Of a stretch of 43,209 nt of DNA, positions 32,001-40,406 are shown piece after piece (position 1 is the stretch's first letter; the number at the start of each line of letters is the position of its first letter). The stretch is from Chitinophagales bacterium (GTDB lineage Bacteria > Bacteroidota > Bacteroidia > Chitinophagales > JADIYW01). The stretch is taken from the NCBI GenBank assembly GCA_019694955.1, contig JAIBAX010000039.1, positions 1 through 43,209 of the forward strand, read 5' to 3'. A program made the position numbers and the translations under genes. A model generated the notes under the pieces. That model did not search any database. It was not told the origin of the DNA and was given only the letters and a program-made list of their open reading frames with translations.

Positions 32001-32851
32001 TGTGCCGCACCTACCCCAGCCAACAAACTTTTCCCGGATTGAGCGATGCTGTCAAAGGTATGTAGCATCAACTTATTGCGCTCCACCAACATATACTTAT
32101 AAAAACTCTTAGAGTTCTTCTTTGAAATAGAATCTATGGCAGCTAAATCTCCAATTCTATAAGCTTCTTCCATCTTATCTTTTCTTCCATAACCATACGC
32201 GAGGTCATCATCTTCCTCTAGCACTTCCTCTTCTTCAGTAGAATTCACTTCTTCTTTTTCGTCCTCATAGCGCTTGCTTTCGGCCAGTATTTCCATTTTC
32301 ATACTCTCGCTGAAGTTCTCCATGCTATATGTTTCCTTACCAAGCTTCTTTGCACATTGATAGAGAAACATATCCAGATAAGTATCTTCCTCAAAGTCTT
32401 GCGACATCTGGAATGATCGGTAAAGGATACCATTTATCAGGAAGGGATCTAAAGCCATTAATCCGGCAAAATCTTCTCTTTTGGGAATATCATTTTTAAA
32501 GGCTAAGTCGTAAAAGGTATTATCTTTTTTACTGCCATAATAGTCATCGTATCGATTCTGCCCCATTCCATAATATGAAGTGATGAGGTCTGAATTAAAC
32601 ATGCCTTCCAACCATTCTTCGGGTCTGCTTTCAATGCCGATCGCATCTGCTTTTTGCATAGCAACAAAAAAAGAGTCAGTGAGGTGAAACGCCATTTTAC
32701 TACTAACATGCATGGTTCCGTAGAGGTAACATGGCTTTTTGAGTCCATTACCACTAATTTCCCAGAATAGTGATTTTTGCTTCCAAGGCTGTTGGGCAAA
32801 AGAACTGATGCAAACTGCTAAAAAAGTCAGTAGGAATACTTGTTTTTTCAT
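29063..32851 (-). CDS. TraB/GumN family protein with very long C-terminal extension
   Basis: The 1262-residue protein has a cleavable signal peptide (MKKQVFLLTFLAVCISSFAQ). Residues about 25-305 form a TraB/GumN (Tiki-like metalloprotease-related) domain with GTMH (45-48), IGIES (71-75), LVERNKL (255-261) and LLAGVGAAHLPGDEG (276-290). An acidic insertion (about 199-216) interrupts it. The remaining 950 residues include a beta-rich part (about 330-800) and a helical, HEAT-like part (about 840-1150, for example LSFEDKETLINALAHHP), ending in a charged helix. Most TraB/GumN proteins are near 300 residues. It starts 31 bases after aroC and probably shares its transcript. The function is unknown. 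Confidence 0.82.
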   Translation of the reverse strand: MKKQVFLLTFLAVCISSFAQQPWKQKSLFWEISGNGLKKPCYLYGTMHVSSKMAFHLTDSFFVAMQKADAIGIESRPEEWLEGMFNSDLITSYYGMGQNRYDDYYGSKKDNTFYDLAFKNDIPKREDFAGLMALDPFLINGILYRSFQMSQDFEEDTYLDMFLYQCAKKLGKETYSMENFSESMKMEILAESKRYEDEKEEVNSTEEEEVLEEDDDLAYGYGRKDKMEEAYRIGDLAAIDSISKKNSKSFYKYMLVERNKLMLHTFDSIAQSGKSLLAGVGAAHLPGDEGLLQLLMNMGYTVRPMKSNDAKPSKMKEKMDDMKAPLTMKPYLLEEENLEVYAPNKFYKFPTSTASSFYLSFDMANGSFFIVNTMPTYGIWEGRSQEYILEQVDSLIYEYVAGKLISHERITNNLGYPGIKVVSKTRRGDIQKYCFFVGPQKLYSFKVSGNGDFADRKDAIQFIDDINFKPKNNSAYSMFTPKHGKYEVLLPENREYSLSPLGFRFSHQGEKITAYDAKKDILFGLTKAVLYDNEFIEEDTFELSYLLKTFAKQHDAEVLSQQFIPNATYPELEGVLKRKNRYIHAKIAIDANQYYLLYGISDKNERPDEVFNSFKILPGAYLNGIVETDTTLKYKVKIIANSERYKTQDFVSYEDISNAYDANTSHSFYYEEDDQESDERYFEKWIMSDNTGEFVQVIYDKYSKYFWEDTTLQNRQKYDDDYFSYDRNNRTNIDSIGERKIQSFTNVQGDSCRDRWYVRNGSRRIIWEREIVHGNTKYWLSTVLDSVSGANDFQKVFFETFEPLRPAEAFDFFADKSPLILTDIYAEDSTIFKTARYGLEIAPSTFAKNNFKELVSAIQNSRFNDLSFEDKETLINALAHHPKEPTAFAILDSIYNNAGDTSAYQLWVLETLSDMKTKEAVAKFVNLIMEETPLLGDREYGSSYHAMFNGLKDSIELVVPHLADLMELTRIPDYKDIILDLAAETVVETKVNPEIFKSFKVFLTHEAKNELKRGNLVTENDIEDDIKPNPYGYYGSDFGYEDYDEGYHFNKNYDTIPLEKRKIYPRDELGNCLVLLALMKDEPQVKTFLEKVINAKSETPNKSNYLAILEKAGIPVKDSVWKRLSQSKSYRLDTYAYLKKLDKLDKFDKTYLNRDSLVFSYMYETLESDKDSIVYVGAYPAANMYYNGEVVVYKRKSVAAKKWKVDMAFVTYDEKKPLDFNIEYVDKDNEVKNDKEKIQKKIEEFKETILLKGRERAYESRY

Positions 32852-32882
32852 ATGAAGAGATTGACGATTATAGTGATTATAG

Positions 32883-33962
32883 TTATACTCTTGAATTCCG
32901 CTGGCGCAATAAATGGTCGGCTAATACCAATGCTGCCATTGCCTCCACAATAGGAACGGCTCTTGGCAATACACAAGGGTCATGCCTTCCTTTGCCGACT
33001 ACAGTGACAGGGTTCCCTGCATCGTCAACAGATGCTTGTTCATGCATAATCGTTGCAACAGGCTTAAAGGCTACTTTGAAATAAATATCCATGCCATTGG
33101 AAATGCCCCCTTGAATTCCACCGGAATGGTTGGTGATAGTGGTAATTTTGCCGGATCTATTTTCAAAGGCATCATTATGAGCCGAGCCTCGCAAGGAAAC
33201 GCCCTCAAATCCGGAGCCATATTCAAAACCTTTACAGGCATTGATAGATAACATTGCTTTGCCTAAATCGGCATGAAGTTTATCAAATACCGGCTCTCCC
33301 AGTCCAACGGGTGTTCCCGTAACAAACGCCGTTACTACCCCGCCAATGGTATCGCCATCTTTTCTTACATCTCTTATCAGTTGCTCCATTTGTGCTGCAA
33401 TTTCCACATCAGGACACCGCACCGGGTTTGACTCAATTAATTGAATATCTATCTCCTGATAAGACTTCTTAAGTTGTATATCGCCCACTTGCGAAACGTA
33501 TGCGTGAATGGAGACACCATATTCTTGTAGCAATTGTTTTGCTATGGCTCCCGCCGCCACACGTGCTGCCGTTTCTCGAGCGGAAGAACGGCCGCCACCC
33601 CTATAGTCGCGGTGTCCAAATTTCTCCTGAAAAGTAAAATCGGCATGTGACGGTCTAAAGCTGTGGGCAATATGGCTATAATCATGCGATTTCTGGTCCG
33701 TATTGCGAATGAGCATGGCAATAGGTGTGCCCTCGGTTTTTCCTTCAAAAACCCCTGATAAGATTTCTACTTCATCTTCTTCTTTTCTTTGTGTAACAAT
33801 TTTTGACTGCCCCGGTTTTCTGCGCTGCATTTCTGCTTGTATGAAGGCCATGTCAATTTCTAAACCCGCCGGGCAACCATCAATAATCACACCTATGGCA
33901 GCCCCATGAGACTCTCCAAAGGTCGTAATCCTGAATATTTCACCAAAGCTACTTCCGGCCAT
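32883..33962 (-). CDS. aroC: Chorismate synthase
   Basis: The 359-residue enzyme makes chorismate from 5-enolpyruvylshikimate-3-phosphate using reduced FMN, the last step of the shikimate pathway. The signature GESHG is at residues 16-20 ([20 protein letters not shown]). Other family blocks are RRKPGQSKI, the FMN-site region [20 protein letters not shown], and the glycine-rich [13 protein letters not shown]. Length and motifs are complete. It is divergent from ftcD, with a 74-base shared upstream region, and leads a minus-strand run with the TraB/GumN and DinB-fold genes. Confidence 0.97.
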   Translation of the reverse strand: MAGSSFGEIFRITTFGESHGAAIGVIIDGCPAGLEIDMAFIQAEMQRRKPGQSKIVTQRKEEDEVEILSGVFEGKTEGTPIAMLIRNTDQKSHDYSHIAHSFRPSHADFTFQEKFGHRDYRGGGRSSARETAARVAAGAIAKQLLQEYGVSIHAYVSQVGDIQLKKSYQEIDIQLIESNPVRCPDVEIAAQMEQLIRDVRKDGDTIGGVVTAFVTGTPVGLGEPVFDKLHADLGKAMLSINACKGFEYGSGFEGVSLRGSAHNDAFENRSGKITTITNHSGGIQGGISNGMDIYFKVAFKPVATIMHEQASVDDAGNPVTVVGKGRHDPCVLPRAVPIVEAMAALVLADHLLRQRNSRV

Positions 33963-34036
33963 CTGTGATTTATTTTGGGTAAAGATAATTTATCTACAAT
34001 TAATTCCTAATTTTCACCCCTGTAACAGATCCGAAA

Positions 34037-35023
34037 ATGAGCAATAATAAACATCTTTTAACTGAAAAGTGGATAGAAGCAGTTCCAAACTTTTCTGAAG
34101 GTAGAAATAATGATATTATAGAGGCTATTTGTGCAGAAATTGAAAACCAACCGGATGTATATTTATTGCATAAGGACATTGGCTATGATGCCCATCGAAC
34201 GGTGATCACCTTTGCCGGAAAATTAGAGCAGATGGAAAAAATATGCTTTAATGTTATCCAAAAAGCGGCACAGTTGATTGATATGCGACGCCACCAAGGC
34301 ACACATCCTAGGCAAGGTGTAATCGATGTATTTCCATTGATTCCGTTGGGTACGGCAACCTTCCAAGATGCGATTGAGTTATCCAAAAGAATTGGGCAAC
34401 GTGTTGCAACTGACTTGGGAATCCCAATTTATTTATATGAAAAGTCGACAGAAAATGCCAATAGAAATCGGTTGGAACAGATTCGCAAAGGTGAATATGA
34501 GGGTTTCAAACAAAAAATACTGCAACCAGAATGGAAGCCAGATTTTGGTCTTCCGAAATTTAATGAAAAGACGGGGAATATCATCATGGGTGCTCGGGAT
34601 TTTCTTTTGGCTTATAATGTAAACTTGGGTACAAACGATGTGCAAACTGCCAAAAATATTGCCGGCGTGATTCGTGAAAGTGGCATGCATGGCAAAAAAG
34701 GTAAGCTCGTGGGTGTAAAAGCAATTGGCTGGTGGGTGGAAGAATGGGGTATATCTCAAGTATCTACCAATATCACTCATTTCCGGCAAACATCTATATT
34801 TGATGTTTTTGATACCATCCGTGAGGAAGCGAAAAATGTAGGTATAGAAACCCTTGGCAGCGAGTTGATTGGCCTGATACCGTTGGAGGCTTTAACTGAC
34901 AGACATTTTGAACCCGAAGCAGCCATAAAATATTTGGGATTAGAAAGTTTCCGACCTTTTAACCCCAAAGAAAGAATCTTGGAGTGGAACTTATCAGAAC
35001 AAATAGCGAATAGAAAGAGATAA
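34037..35023 (+). CDS. ftcD: Glutamate formimidoyltransferase
   Basis: The 328-residue protein transfers the formimino group of N-formimino-L-glutamate to tetrahydrofolate, a step of histidine breakdown that feeds one-carbon metabolism. The start EAVPNFSEGRN is diagnostic. DIGYDAHRTVITFAG (47-61) carries a conserved histidine, and RRHQGTHPRQGVIDVFPLIP and VNLGTNDVQTAKNIAG are further family blocks. It contains only the transferase part; the cyclodeaminase domain fused in vertebrates is absent. No other hut gene lies in the window. It is followed by a perfect 13-bp hairpin at 35029-35061. Confidence 0.95.
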   Translation: MSNNKHLLTEKWIEAVPNFSEGRNNDIIEAICAEIENQPDVYLLHKDIGYDAHRTVITFAGKLEQMEKICFNVIQKAAQLIDMRRHQGTHPRQGVIDVFPLIPLGTATFQDAIELSKRIGQRVATDLGIPIYLYEKSTENANRNRLEQIRKGEYEGFKQKILQPEWKPDFGLPKFNEKTGNIIMGARDFLLAYNVNLGTNDVQTAKNIAGVIRESGMHGKKGKLVGVKAIGWWVEEWGISQVSTNITHFRQTSIFDVFDTIREEAKNVGIETLGSELIGLIPLEALTDRHFEPEAAIKYLGLESFRPFNPKERILEWNLSEQIANRKR

Positions 35024-35028
35024 AGAAT

Positions 35029-35061
35029 AGACCTGACAGGTATTGAAAACCTGTCAGGTCT
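35029..35061. terminator. Perfect 13-bp hairpin between convergent genes
   Basis: AGACCTGACAGGT (35029-35041) and ACCTGTCAGGTCT (35049-35061) pair perfectly around an ATTGAAA loop. It lies between the convergent stops of ftcD and the carbonic anhydrase gene, where a bidirectional terminator would be expected. However, neither side has a T tract, so it may be a palindromic repeat used as an RNA 3'-end stabiliser instead. Confidence 0.6.
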
Positions 35062-35076
35062 AAAGCATATTTTGAG

Positions 35077-35760
35077 TTAATGTCTAAGTTCTTTCACACT
35101 AAAGGATGGATTTTGTTCATCCCTGATGTAAAGAACGTCATCATAGAATTCCACTTTGCCTGTTTCAATATTGTACATAGCACCCACTACGCCGATTTCT
35201 CCATTTTCTACCATTTGTTCCAAAATAAAACTTCGCTCAATGATATTTTTAACAGATCTCTTTACATTTATTTTGGCAACATTTTCGACAAAGACATAAT
35301 TATTGGAAGTTCTGTCTTCTTTTGTTTCTCTTTCCTGATACACCGCCGGTTGTAATTTCGATAATAGCTCGGTTAGGTTGCCCATTTCAACCTGATCGCA
35401 AGCACCCTTGACGGCGCCGCATTTTGTATGACCCAGAACGACAACAAGCTTTGAACCTGCTACTTTACAAGCAAATTCCATACTGCCCAAAATATCTGTA
35501 TTTACGATGTTTCCGGCAATACGCACTGAAAACACATCCCCAAGTCCCTGATCGAAAATGAGTTCGGCCGACGTGCGACTATCAATACAACTTAAAATAA
35601 TGGCAAACGGCCATTGACCATCACGGGTTTCGTTGACTTGCTCCAAAAGATTGCGGTTGGTCTTTAGGTTGTTGACGAATCGGTGGTTTCCTTGTTTCAA
35701 TATTTCTAAGGCCGCCCTCGGAGTAATATTTTTCAGCATATCTGAATTTATCGTTTTCAT
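35077..35760 (-). CDS. Beta-class carbonic anhydrase
   Basis: The 227-residue zinc enzyme interconverts CO2 and bicarbonate. The zinc ligands are C58 (SCIDSR, with the D60/R62 pair), H111 and C114 (LGHTKCGA). The glycine/serine-rich dimer region VRIAGNIVNTDILGSMEFA follows the usual pattern. It has no signal peptide. It begins 25 bases after the SulP transporter gene and is probably in the same operon; SulP-carbonic anhydrase pairing suggests bicarbonate uptake or pH balance (inference from known gene pairs). Confidence 0.95.
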   Translation of the reverse strand: MKTINSDMLKNITPRAALEILKQGNHRFVNNLKTNRNLLEQVNETRDGQWPFAIILSCIDSRTSAELIFDQGLGDVFSVRIAGNIVNTDILGSMEFACKVAGSKLVVVLGHTKCGAVKGACDQVEMGNLTELLSKLQPAVYQERETKEDRTSNNYVFVENVAKINVKRSVKNIIERSFILEQMVENGEIGVVGAMYNIETGKVEFYDDVLYIRDEQNPSFSVKELRH

Positions 35761-35785
35761 ATAATCGTTTTAAAGTTAATACAAT

Positions 35786-37390
35786 TTATTTATGTTCTGA
35801 AATTACGTTATGATCGTTTTCAATCGCATATACCTCTTTGAATCCAATCAATTGCAAACTAATTTTCTTTAAAGGTGCTTTGATATCCCGGAATTCTTTT
35901 ATTAATTCCAACACATCAAAATCAATATACTGCGTATCGGAGGCATCTATCACCACGAGCGCCTGTTCAGGCATCTGATCAAGTGTTTTACGTATACTGG
36001 CTTTATTTAGAAAGGAAACTTCTTCAGACAGATGAATTTTAATCTTATCGCCTGCATGATAAGTTTCCTTATGGAAAAAGTAGGAGTTTTTTAAATTACC
36101 ATGCAAAATAGCAAAACAGGCCGCCACTAAACCACACAGAACGCCAATTAACAACCCCTCACCTTTCGCTCCCGGAACAGCACCAACCAAATCTATCAGT
36201 AAAATGGTACCAAGCGTTACCATAAAAGGAATAAATTGATACTTTCCGTTTTGATACATTTGCTTAAATACAGATGCCTTCGAAAGTTTATAACCTGTCA
36301 ACAGCAGTATCGCTGCCAATGCTGATAGTGGGATTTTATTGATTAATTTCGGCAATAGAATGACAGAAACCAATAATAGAAGTCCATGAAAAATGGTAGA
36401 TACTTTTGACTTTGCACCTGAGTTAACATTTGCAGAACTTCTTACAATAACACTGGTAACAGGTAAACCACCTATTAAACCCGCAACACTATTGCCAATT
36501 CCTTGTGCAATCAACTCTCTGTTGGTGGGTGTTACATTTCTCTCCGGATCCATATTGTCTACTGCTTCAATGCTCAACAGCGTTTCTAAACTGGCAATTA
36601 TTCCAATAATCAATCCGGTTACAATTACCTTACTATTCAAAAACCCGGAGAAATCCGGAAATGTAAAGAACGAAAAAAACTCTTTAGCGCTTCCCGCAGA
36701 TTTAATATTGACGAGATGATCTTGTGAAATAGCCAATGGACTTCCTGAAATCATCAGTATTTCGTTTAAAATAACGGCAAAAATTACGGCCACTAAAGCC
36801 CCGGGAATAAATTTCACCCTGTCTTTAATAAAAGGACGTTCCCATATTAACATGATGAGTATGGATAGGATGCATACTATCGTCACGCCAACATCGATAT
36901 GATTTAGTGGCACAAACAATTCATGCATATCACCAAAAGGGAGAAGTTCAGTTAGCAAGCCATGCTCATCTTTATCGTAACCAAGTGCATGCGGAATTTG
37001 CTTTACAATAATTAATATACCAATACTTGTTAGCATTCCTTTAATAACACTAGAGGGAAAATAATTGGCAATGCCTCCTAATTTTGCTACACCCATGAAA
37101 ATCTGAAATATTCCGGCTATAATAACAGCACATAAGAACAAATCAAATTGACCAATATTTTGTATGGACGCCAGTACCAAGGCTGCTAATCCGGCAGCGG
37201 GACCACTTACACTTAATTTAGAAGAGCTTATACTTCCAATAATGATGCCACCTATGATACCGGAAATAATGCCAGAAAAGAAAGGCGCCCCTGAAGCTAA
37301 TGCTATGCCCAAACATAGTGGAAGGGCAACTAAAAACACCACTATTCCTGCTGGAATATCACGCTTCAATGAAGAAAATTTATTGATCAT
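35786..37390 (-). CDS. SulP family anion transporter with STAS domain
   Basis: I start at ATG 37390 (534 residues, MINKFSSLKRDIPAGIVVFL); a frame from 37438 would begin upstream of the promoter at 37402-37429. About 12 membrane segments follow, including the SulP pattern PLCLGIALASGAPFFSGIIS and SGPAAGLAALVLASI, and ETLLSIEAVDNMDPERNVTP ahead of NRELIAQGIGNSVAGLIGG. The C-terminal about 80 residues form a STAS-like domain (ALVVIDASDTQYIDFDVLEL). SulP proteins carry sulfate or bicarbonate. The downstream carbonic anhydrase favours bicarbonate, but the substrate is not proven by sequence. Confidence 0.92.
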   Translation of the reverse strand: MINKFSSLKRDIPAGIVVFLVALPLCLGIALASGAPFFSGIISGIIGGIIIGSISSSKLSVSGPAAGLAALVLASIQNIGQFDLFLCAVIIAGIFQIFMGVAKLGGIANYFPSSVIKGMLTSIGILIIVKQIPHALGYDKDEHGLLTELLPFGDMHELFVPLNHIDVGVTIVCILSILIMLIWERPFIKDRVKFIPGALVAVIFAVILNEILMISGSPLAISQDHLVNIKSAGSAKEFFSFFTFPDFSGFLNSKVIVTGLIIGIIASLETLLSIEAVDNMDPERNVTPTNRELIAQGIGNSVAGLIGGLPVTSVIVRSSANVNSGAKSKVSTIFHGLLLLVSVILLPKLINKIPLSALAAILLLTGYKLSKASVFKQMYQNGKYQFIPFMVTLGTILLIDLVGAVPGAKGEGLLIGVLCGLVAACFAILHGNLKNSYFFHKETYHAGDKIKIHLSEEVSFLNKASIRKTLDQMPEQALVVIDASDTQYIDFDVLELIKEFRDIKAPLKKISLQLIGFKEVYAIENDHNVISEHK

Positions 37391-37401
37391 TTTTATATGA
37401 T

Positions 37402-37429
37402 TTAAAGTATTTATTGATTCGAATGCCAA
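37402..37429 (-). promoter_or_regulatory. Candidate promoter for the SulP-carbonic anhydrase operon
   Basis: On the minus strand a TTG (-33 box, 37427-37429) is followed after 17 bases by TACTTTAA (-7 box, 37402-37409), close to the Bacteroidota consensus. This places transcription start just before ATG 37390 and supports that start codon. Confidence 0.45.
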
Positions 37430-37501
37430 CATGGGCACTCAACAAAAAAAATTGAAAAATTGAAAAAGTCAGCTAAATCAGCTGCTTAAGAATAAATTTT
37501 C

Positions 37502-37801
37502 TTAAGAAAAAATGAATGACTCCGGCGGTAGATAGGCGCACTCAGAATAATCTTCCCCTTCTACCGTTCGATCAGCTATACAATAACTATTTGAAAAATA
37601 AATATAATGTTCATAATTCACTTTTTTTCTCAATACAACCACTTTATCTTTTCCGAAACCTTTACCTTCATCTCCGCAATCAGGATCGGCATCCTGCTCC
37701 AAATGTTCAATGAATAGCGTTTCTGATGGAAGACCAATCAATTCCGAAAGCGTGCCAACACTTAATAAGAGAAATAAAATATATCTGAATAGCTCTTTCA
37801 C
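37502..37801 (-). CDS. Small exported cysteine-containing protein, unknown function
   Basis: The 99-residue protein has a signal peptide or N-terminal membrane helix (MKELFRYILFLLLSVGTLSE). The mature part has three cysteines (DPDCGDEG, NSYCIADR, YSECAYLP) and is acidic. No family is recognised. It lies alone between the SulP operon and the dehydrogenase operon. An inverted repeat CTTAAGAA/TTCTTAAG at 37485-37506 overlaps its stop codon and may aid termination. Confidence 0.55.
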   Translation of the reverse strand: MKELFRYILFLLLSVGTLSELIGLPSETLFIEHLEQDADPDCGDEGKGFGKDKVVVLRKKVNYEHYIYFSNSYCIADRTVEGEDYSECAYLPPESFIFS

Positions 37802-37841
37802 ACCGCAATAATAAAAAAAATATAAGGTTCGTACAATTTCT

Positions 37842-37959
37842 TAACAATATAAAAGATGTAAAAGTTCATTTCTTACCACATTTAATATTTTTCATTAACA
37901 ATTACCTAACAATACAAAAATAATCATATATTTGCAATACAAATAATTGCTATAACAAT
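37842..37959 (+). promoter_or_regulatory. Promoter/operator region of the homogentisate operon: -7 box and TAACAAT repeats
   Basis: A -7 box TATATTTG (37927-37934) precedes the dehydrogenase ATG by about 42 bases. The heptamer TAACAAT occurs at 37842, 37896, 37907 and 37953; the middle two are 11 bases apart, one helical turn. ATTG-CTATAA-CAAT (around 37946-37959) is a short dyad just downstream of the expected transcription start. These are candidate sites for the MarR regulator encoded in the operon. Confidence 0.45.
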
Positions 37960-37976
37960 AATTACAATAAAAACAT

Positions 37977-39206
37977 ATGTTAGATTTTGTCAAGCCTTTT
38001 GAGAACAAAGCACCTGAGATTGTATTTGAATGGAATGATCGCTTTTCTGAAGCGCAAGGATGGTTGGTTATCAACTCGCTCAGAGGTGGTGCAGCAGGCG
38101 GCGGTACACGAATGAGGAAAGGGCTGAACAAAGACGAGGTTGTTTCACTAGCAAAGACAATGGAAATCAAATTCACCGTCTCCGGCCCACAAATAGGTGG
38201 TGCAAAATCAGGCATTAATTTCGACCCTTCAGATCCTCGCAAGAAAGAAGTATTAGAACGGTGGTACAAGGCAGTAGCACCCATTCTAAAAAACTACTAT
38301 GGCACAGGTGGAGATATGAACGTAGATGAAATTGAAGAAGTAATTCCGATTACAGAAGAATATGGCATCTGGCATCCACAAGAAGGCATCGTTAATGGAC
38401 ATTTTCACCCTACGGAAAAGGAGAAAATCAATAAAATTGGACAACTCAGGGTAGGTGTCTCAAAAATCATCGAAGATCCGGACTATACACCTTCCCGCAA
38501 GGAAAAGTTGACGGTTGCCGATATGATCACCGGATGGGGCGTAGCGGAATCAGTGAAGCATTATTATACTTTCTGGCACAATACAGAACCCTCCGGAAAA
38601 CGAGCACTGATACAAGGGTGGGGAAATGTTGGTGCGGCAGCAGGTTTTTTCCTTGCACAAATGGGCGTAAAAATAGTTGGTATCATTGATATCACTGGCG
38701 CACTTATAGACGAAAAAGGCTTCTCTCCTGCCGAAGTAAACAAATTATTCCTCGACAGGGTAGATAAAAAACTGGATCATCCGCAATTGATACCTTTTGC
38801 TGAAGCCCAACAAAAATTTTGGAAAATTCCGGCAGAGATTTTTATCCCTGCCGCCGGGTCTCGCTTGGTGGGGCATGAGGAATTAGACAGCATGATGTCT
38901 AATGGACTGGAGGTCATTTCCTCCGGAGCGAATGTTCCTTTCAAAGACAAAGAGATTTTCTATGGTCCTATCCTACAAAAAGCAGATGCGCATGTCAGCA
39001 TCATCTCCGATTTTATTGCCAACTGTGGGATGGCGCGGGTATTTGCATACCTCATGGAAAAAAATATCACCATTACGGACGATGCAATTTTTCATGATGT
39101 TTCCAACACTATAAAAGATGCGCTTTTCGAAGTATATAAATCAAATCCCGAAAAAATCAACCTCAGCCAAGCCGCACTCAAAACAGCCATCAAACAATTA
39201 ATATAA
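37977..39206 (+). CDS. Glu/Leu/Phe/Val-type amino acid dehydrogenase
   Basis: The 409-residue enzyme of the glutamate dehydrogenase superfamily oxidatively deaminates an amino acid with NAD(P). The N-terminal catalytic domain shows GGGTRMRKG and the active-site lysine block GPQIGGAKSGINFDPS (K77), with GTGGDMNVDE. The Rossmann domain follows (RALIQGWGNVGAAAGFFLAQ, then PAAGSRLVG, then EVISSGANVPF). It is the first gene of the tyrosine/homogentisate operon, 5 bases before hmgA, so it may supply the keto acid directly or recycle glutamate from transamination. The exact amino-acid preference cannot be read from sequence. Confidence 0.9.
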   Translation: MLDFVKPFENKAPEIVFEWNDRFSEAQGWLVINSLRGGAAGGGTRMRKGLNKDEVVSLAKTMEIKFTVSGPQIGGAKSGINFDPSDPRKKEVLERWYKAVAPILKNYYGTGGDMNVDEIEEVIPITEEYGIWHPQEGIVNGHFHPTEKEKINKIGQLRVGVSKIIEDPDYTPSRKEKLTVADMITGWGVAESVKHYYTFWHNTEPSGKRALIQGWGNVGAAAGFFLAQMGVKIVGIIDITGALIDEKGFSPAEVNKLFLDRVDKKLDHPQLIPFAEAQQKFWKIPAEIFIPAAGSRLVGHEELDSMMSNGLEVISSGANVPFKDKEIFYGPILQKADAHVSIISDFIANCGMARVFAYLMEKNITITDDAIFHDVSNTIKDALFEVYKSNPEKINLSQAALKTAIKQLI

Positions 39207-39211
39207 TTATT

Positions 39212-40372
39212 ATGTCGTTTTACACAGTCAAAGGTCAGGTTCCTCATAAAAGACATACTGTCTTTAAAGATAAAGATGGTCGCTTTATCTATGAACAATT
39301 ATTTGGTACAGAAGGCTTTAGTGGAAAATCATCTTTACTCTATCACCTTGAACGTCCTACACAAATTGTGCGTTTTGGTGCTTCTGTGGATGTCACACCG
39401 TTAGCCGCAGTAGCTAAAAACATCGTTCCACGGAAATTAGAGGGCTTCGACATACCTTCAGAAAGTGATTACTTGGCATCTAGAAAGACTTTGATGTTCA
39501 ATAACACCTGTCAGATTGCGCTGGCATTCCCGTCAGCATCTATGACCACCTATTTCTATAAAAATGGCGATGCAGATGAAATGCTCTTCATACATAAAGG
39601 AAGTGGTTACCTGCTAACATTATTCGGAAAAATAGACTTTGCCTACGGCGATTATATCATTGTGCCGAGAGGGTGTATCTATCAAATTCATTTTAACACG
39701 GCAGAAAATAAAATACTTATTGTCGAGAGCACCGATGAAATTCAGTTTCCAAAAAGATATATCAACGAATTTGGGCAATTATTGGAACATGCTCCCTTTT
39801 GTGAAAGAGATATACGCACCCCAGAACATACCGTACCTGTAGCAGAGAAAGGCGAATTCTTGATTAAAGTAAAAAAAGAAAATGCCCTACATGATATCTT
39901 CTATGCCACGCATCCTTTTGATGTAGTGGGTTGGGATGGTTGTTTATATCCTTTTGCATTAAGTATTCACGACTTTGAACCTATTACGGGTCGTGTACAC
40001 CAACCACCTCCCGTACACCAAACCTTCGGTTCTCGAGGTTTTGTCATTTGCTCCTTTGTGCCAAGGCTGTACGATTATCATCCAGATGCCATTCCTGCTC
40101 CTTATAATCATAGCAATATCGACTCTGAGGAAGTATTATATTATGTAGACGGCGATTTTATGAGTAGAAACAATATTCGTCCGGGGCAGTTTACCTTACA
40201 CCCCGGTGGCGTTCCGCACGGTCCGGCACCCGGAAGTATGGAGAGAAGCATCGGACAAAAAGACACACAAGAACTTGCGGTAATGATTGATACTTTTAAA
40301 CCTTTGAAGCTAACACAGTTTGCTTTAGATGTGGAAGACAAAACTTACCCTACCAGTTGGTTAGAGCAGTGA
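39212..40372 (+). CDS. hmgA: Homogentisate 1,2-dioxygenase
   Basis: The 386-residue Fe(II) enzyme cleaves the ring of homogentisate to maleylacetoacetate. The cupin-type C-terminal domain carries the metal ligands H300 and E306 (YNHSNIDSEEVLYY) and H336 (HPGGVPHGP), at the same spacing as human H335, E341 and H371. The block GRVHQPPPVHQTFGSRGF is conserved. It is somewhat shorter than the human enzyme (about 445 residues), which is usual in Bacteroidota. It lies between the dehydrogenase gene and hppD with short gaps, so it is in the same operon. Confidence 0.96.
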   Translation: MSFYTVKGQVPHKRHTVFKDKDGRFIYEQLFGTEGFSGKSSLLYHLERPTQIVRFGASVDVTPLAAVAKNIVPRKLEGFDIPSESDYLASRKTLMFNNTCQIALAFPSASMTTYFYKNGDADEMLFIHKGSGYLLTLFGKIDFAYGDYIIVPRGCIYQIHFNTAENKILIVESTDEIQFPKRYINEFGQLLEHAPFCERDIRTPEHTVPVAEKGEFLIKVKKENALHDIFYATHPFDVVGWDGCLYPFALSIHDFEPITGRVHQPPPVHQTFGSRGFVICSFVPRLYDYHPDAIPAPYNHSNIDSEEVLYYVDGDFMSRNNIRPGQFTLHPGGVPHGPAPGSMERSIGQKDTQELAVMIDTFKPLKLTQFALDVEDKTYPTSWLEQ

Positions 40373-40406
40373 TTAATTAATTTTAAAACAGAAAAATATT
40401 ACAGTC

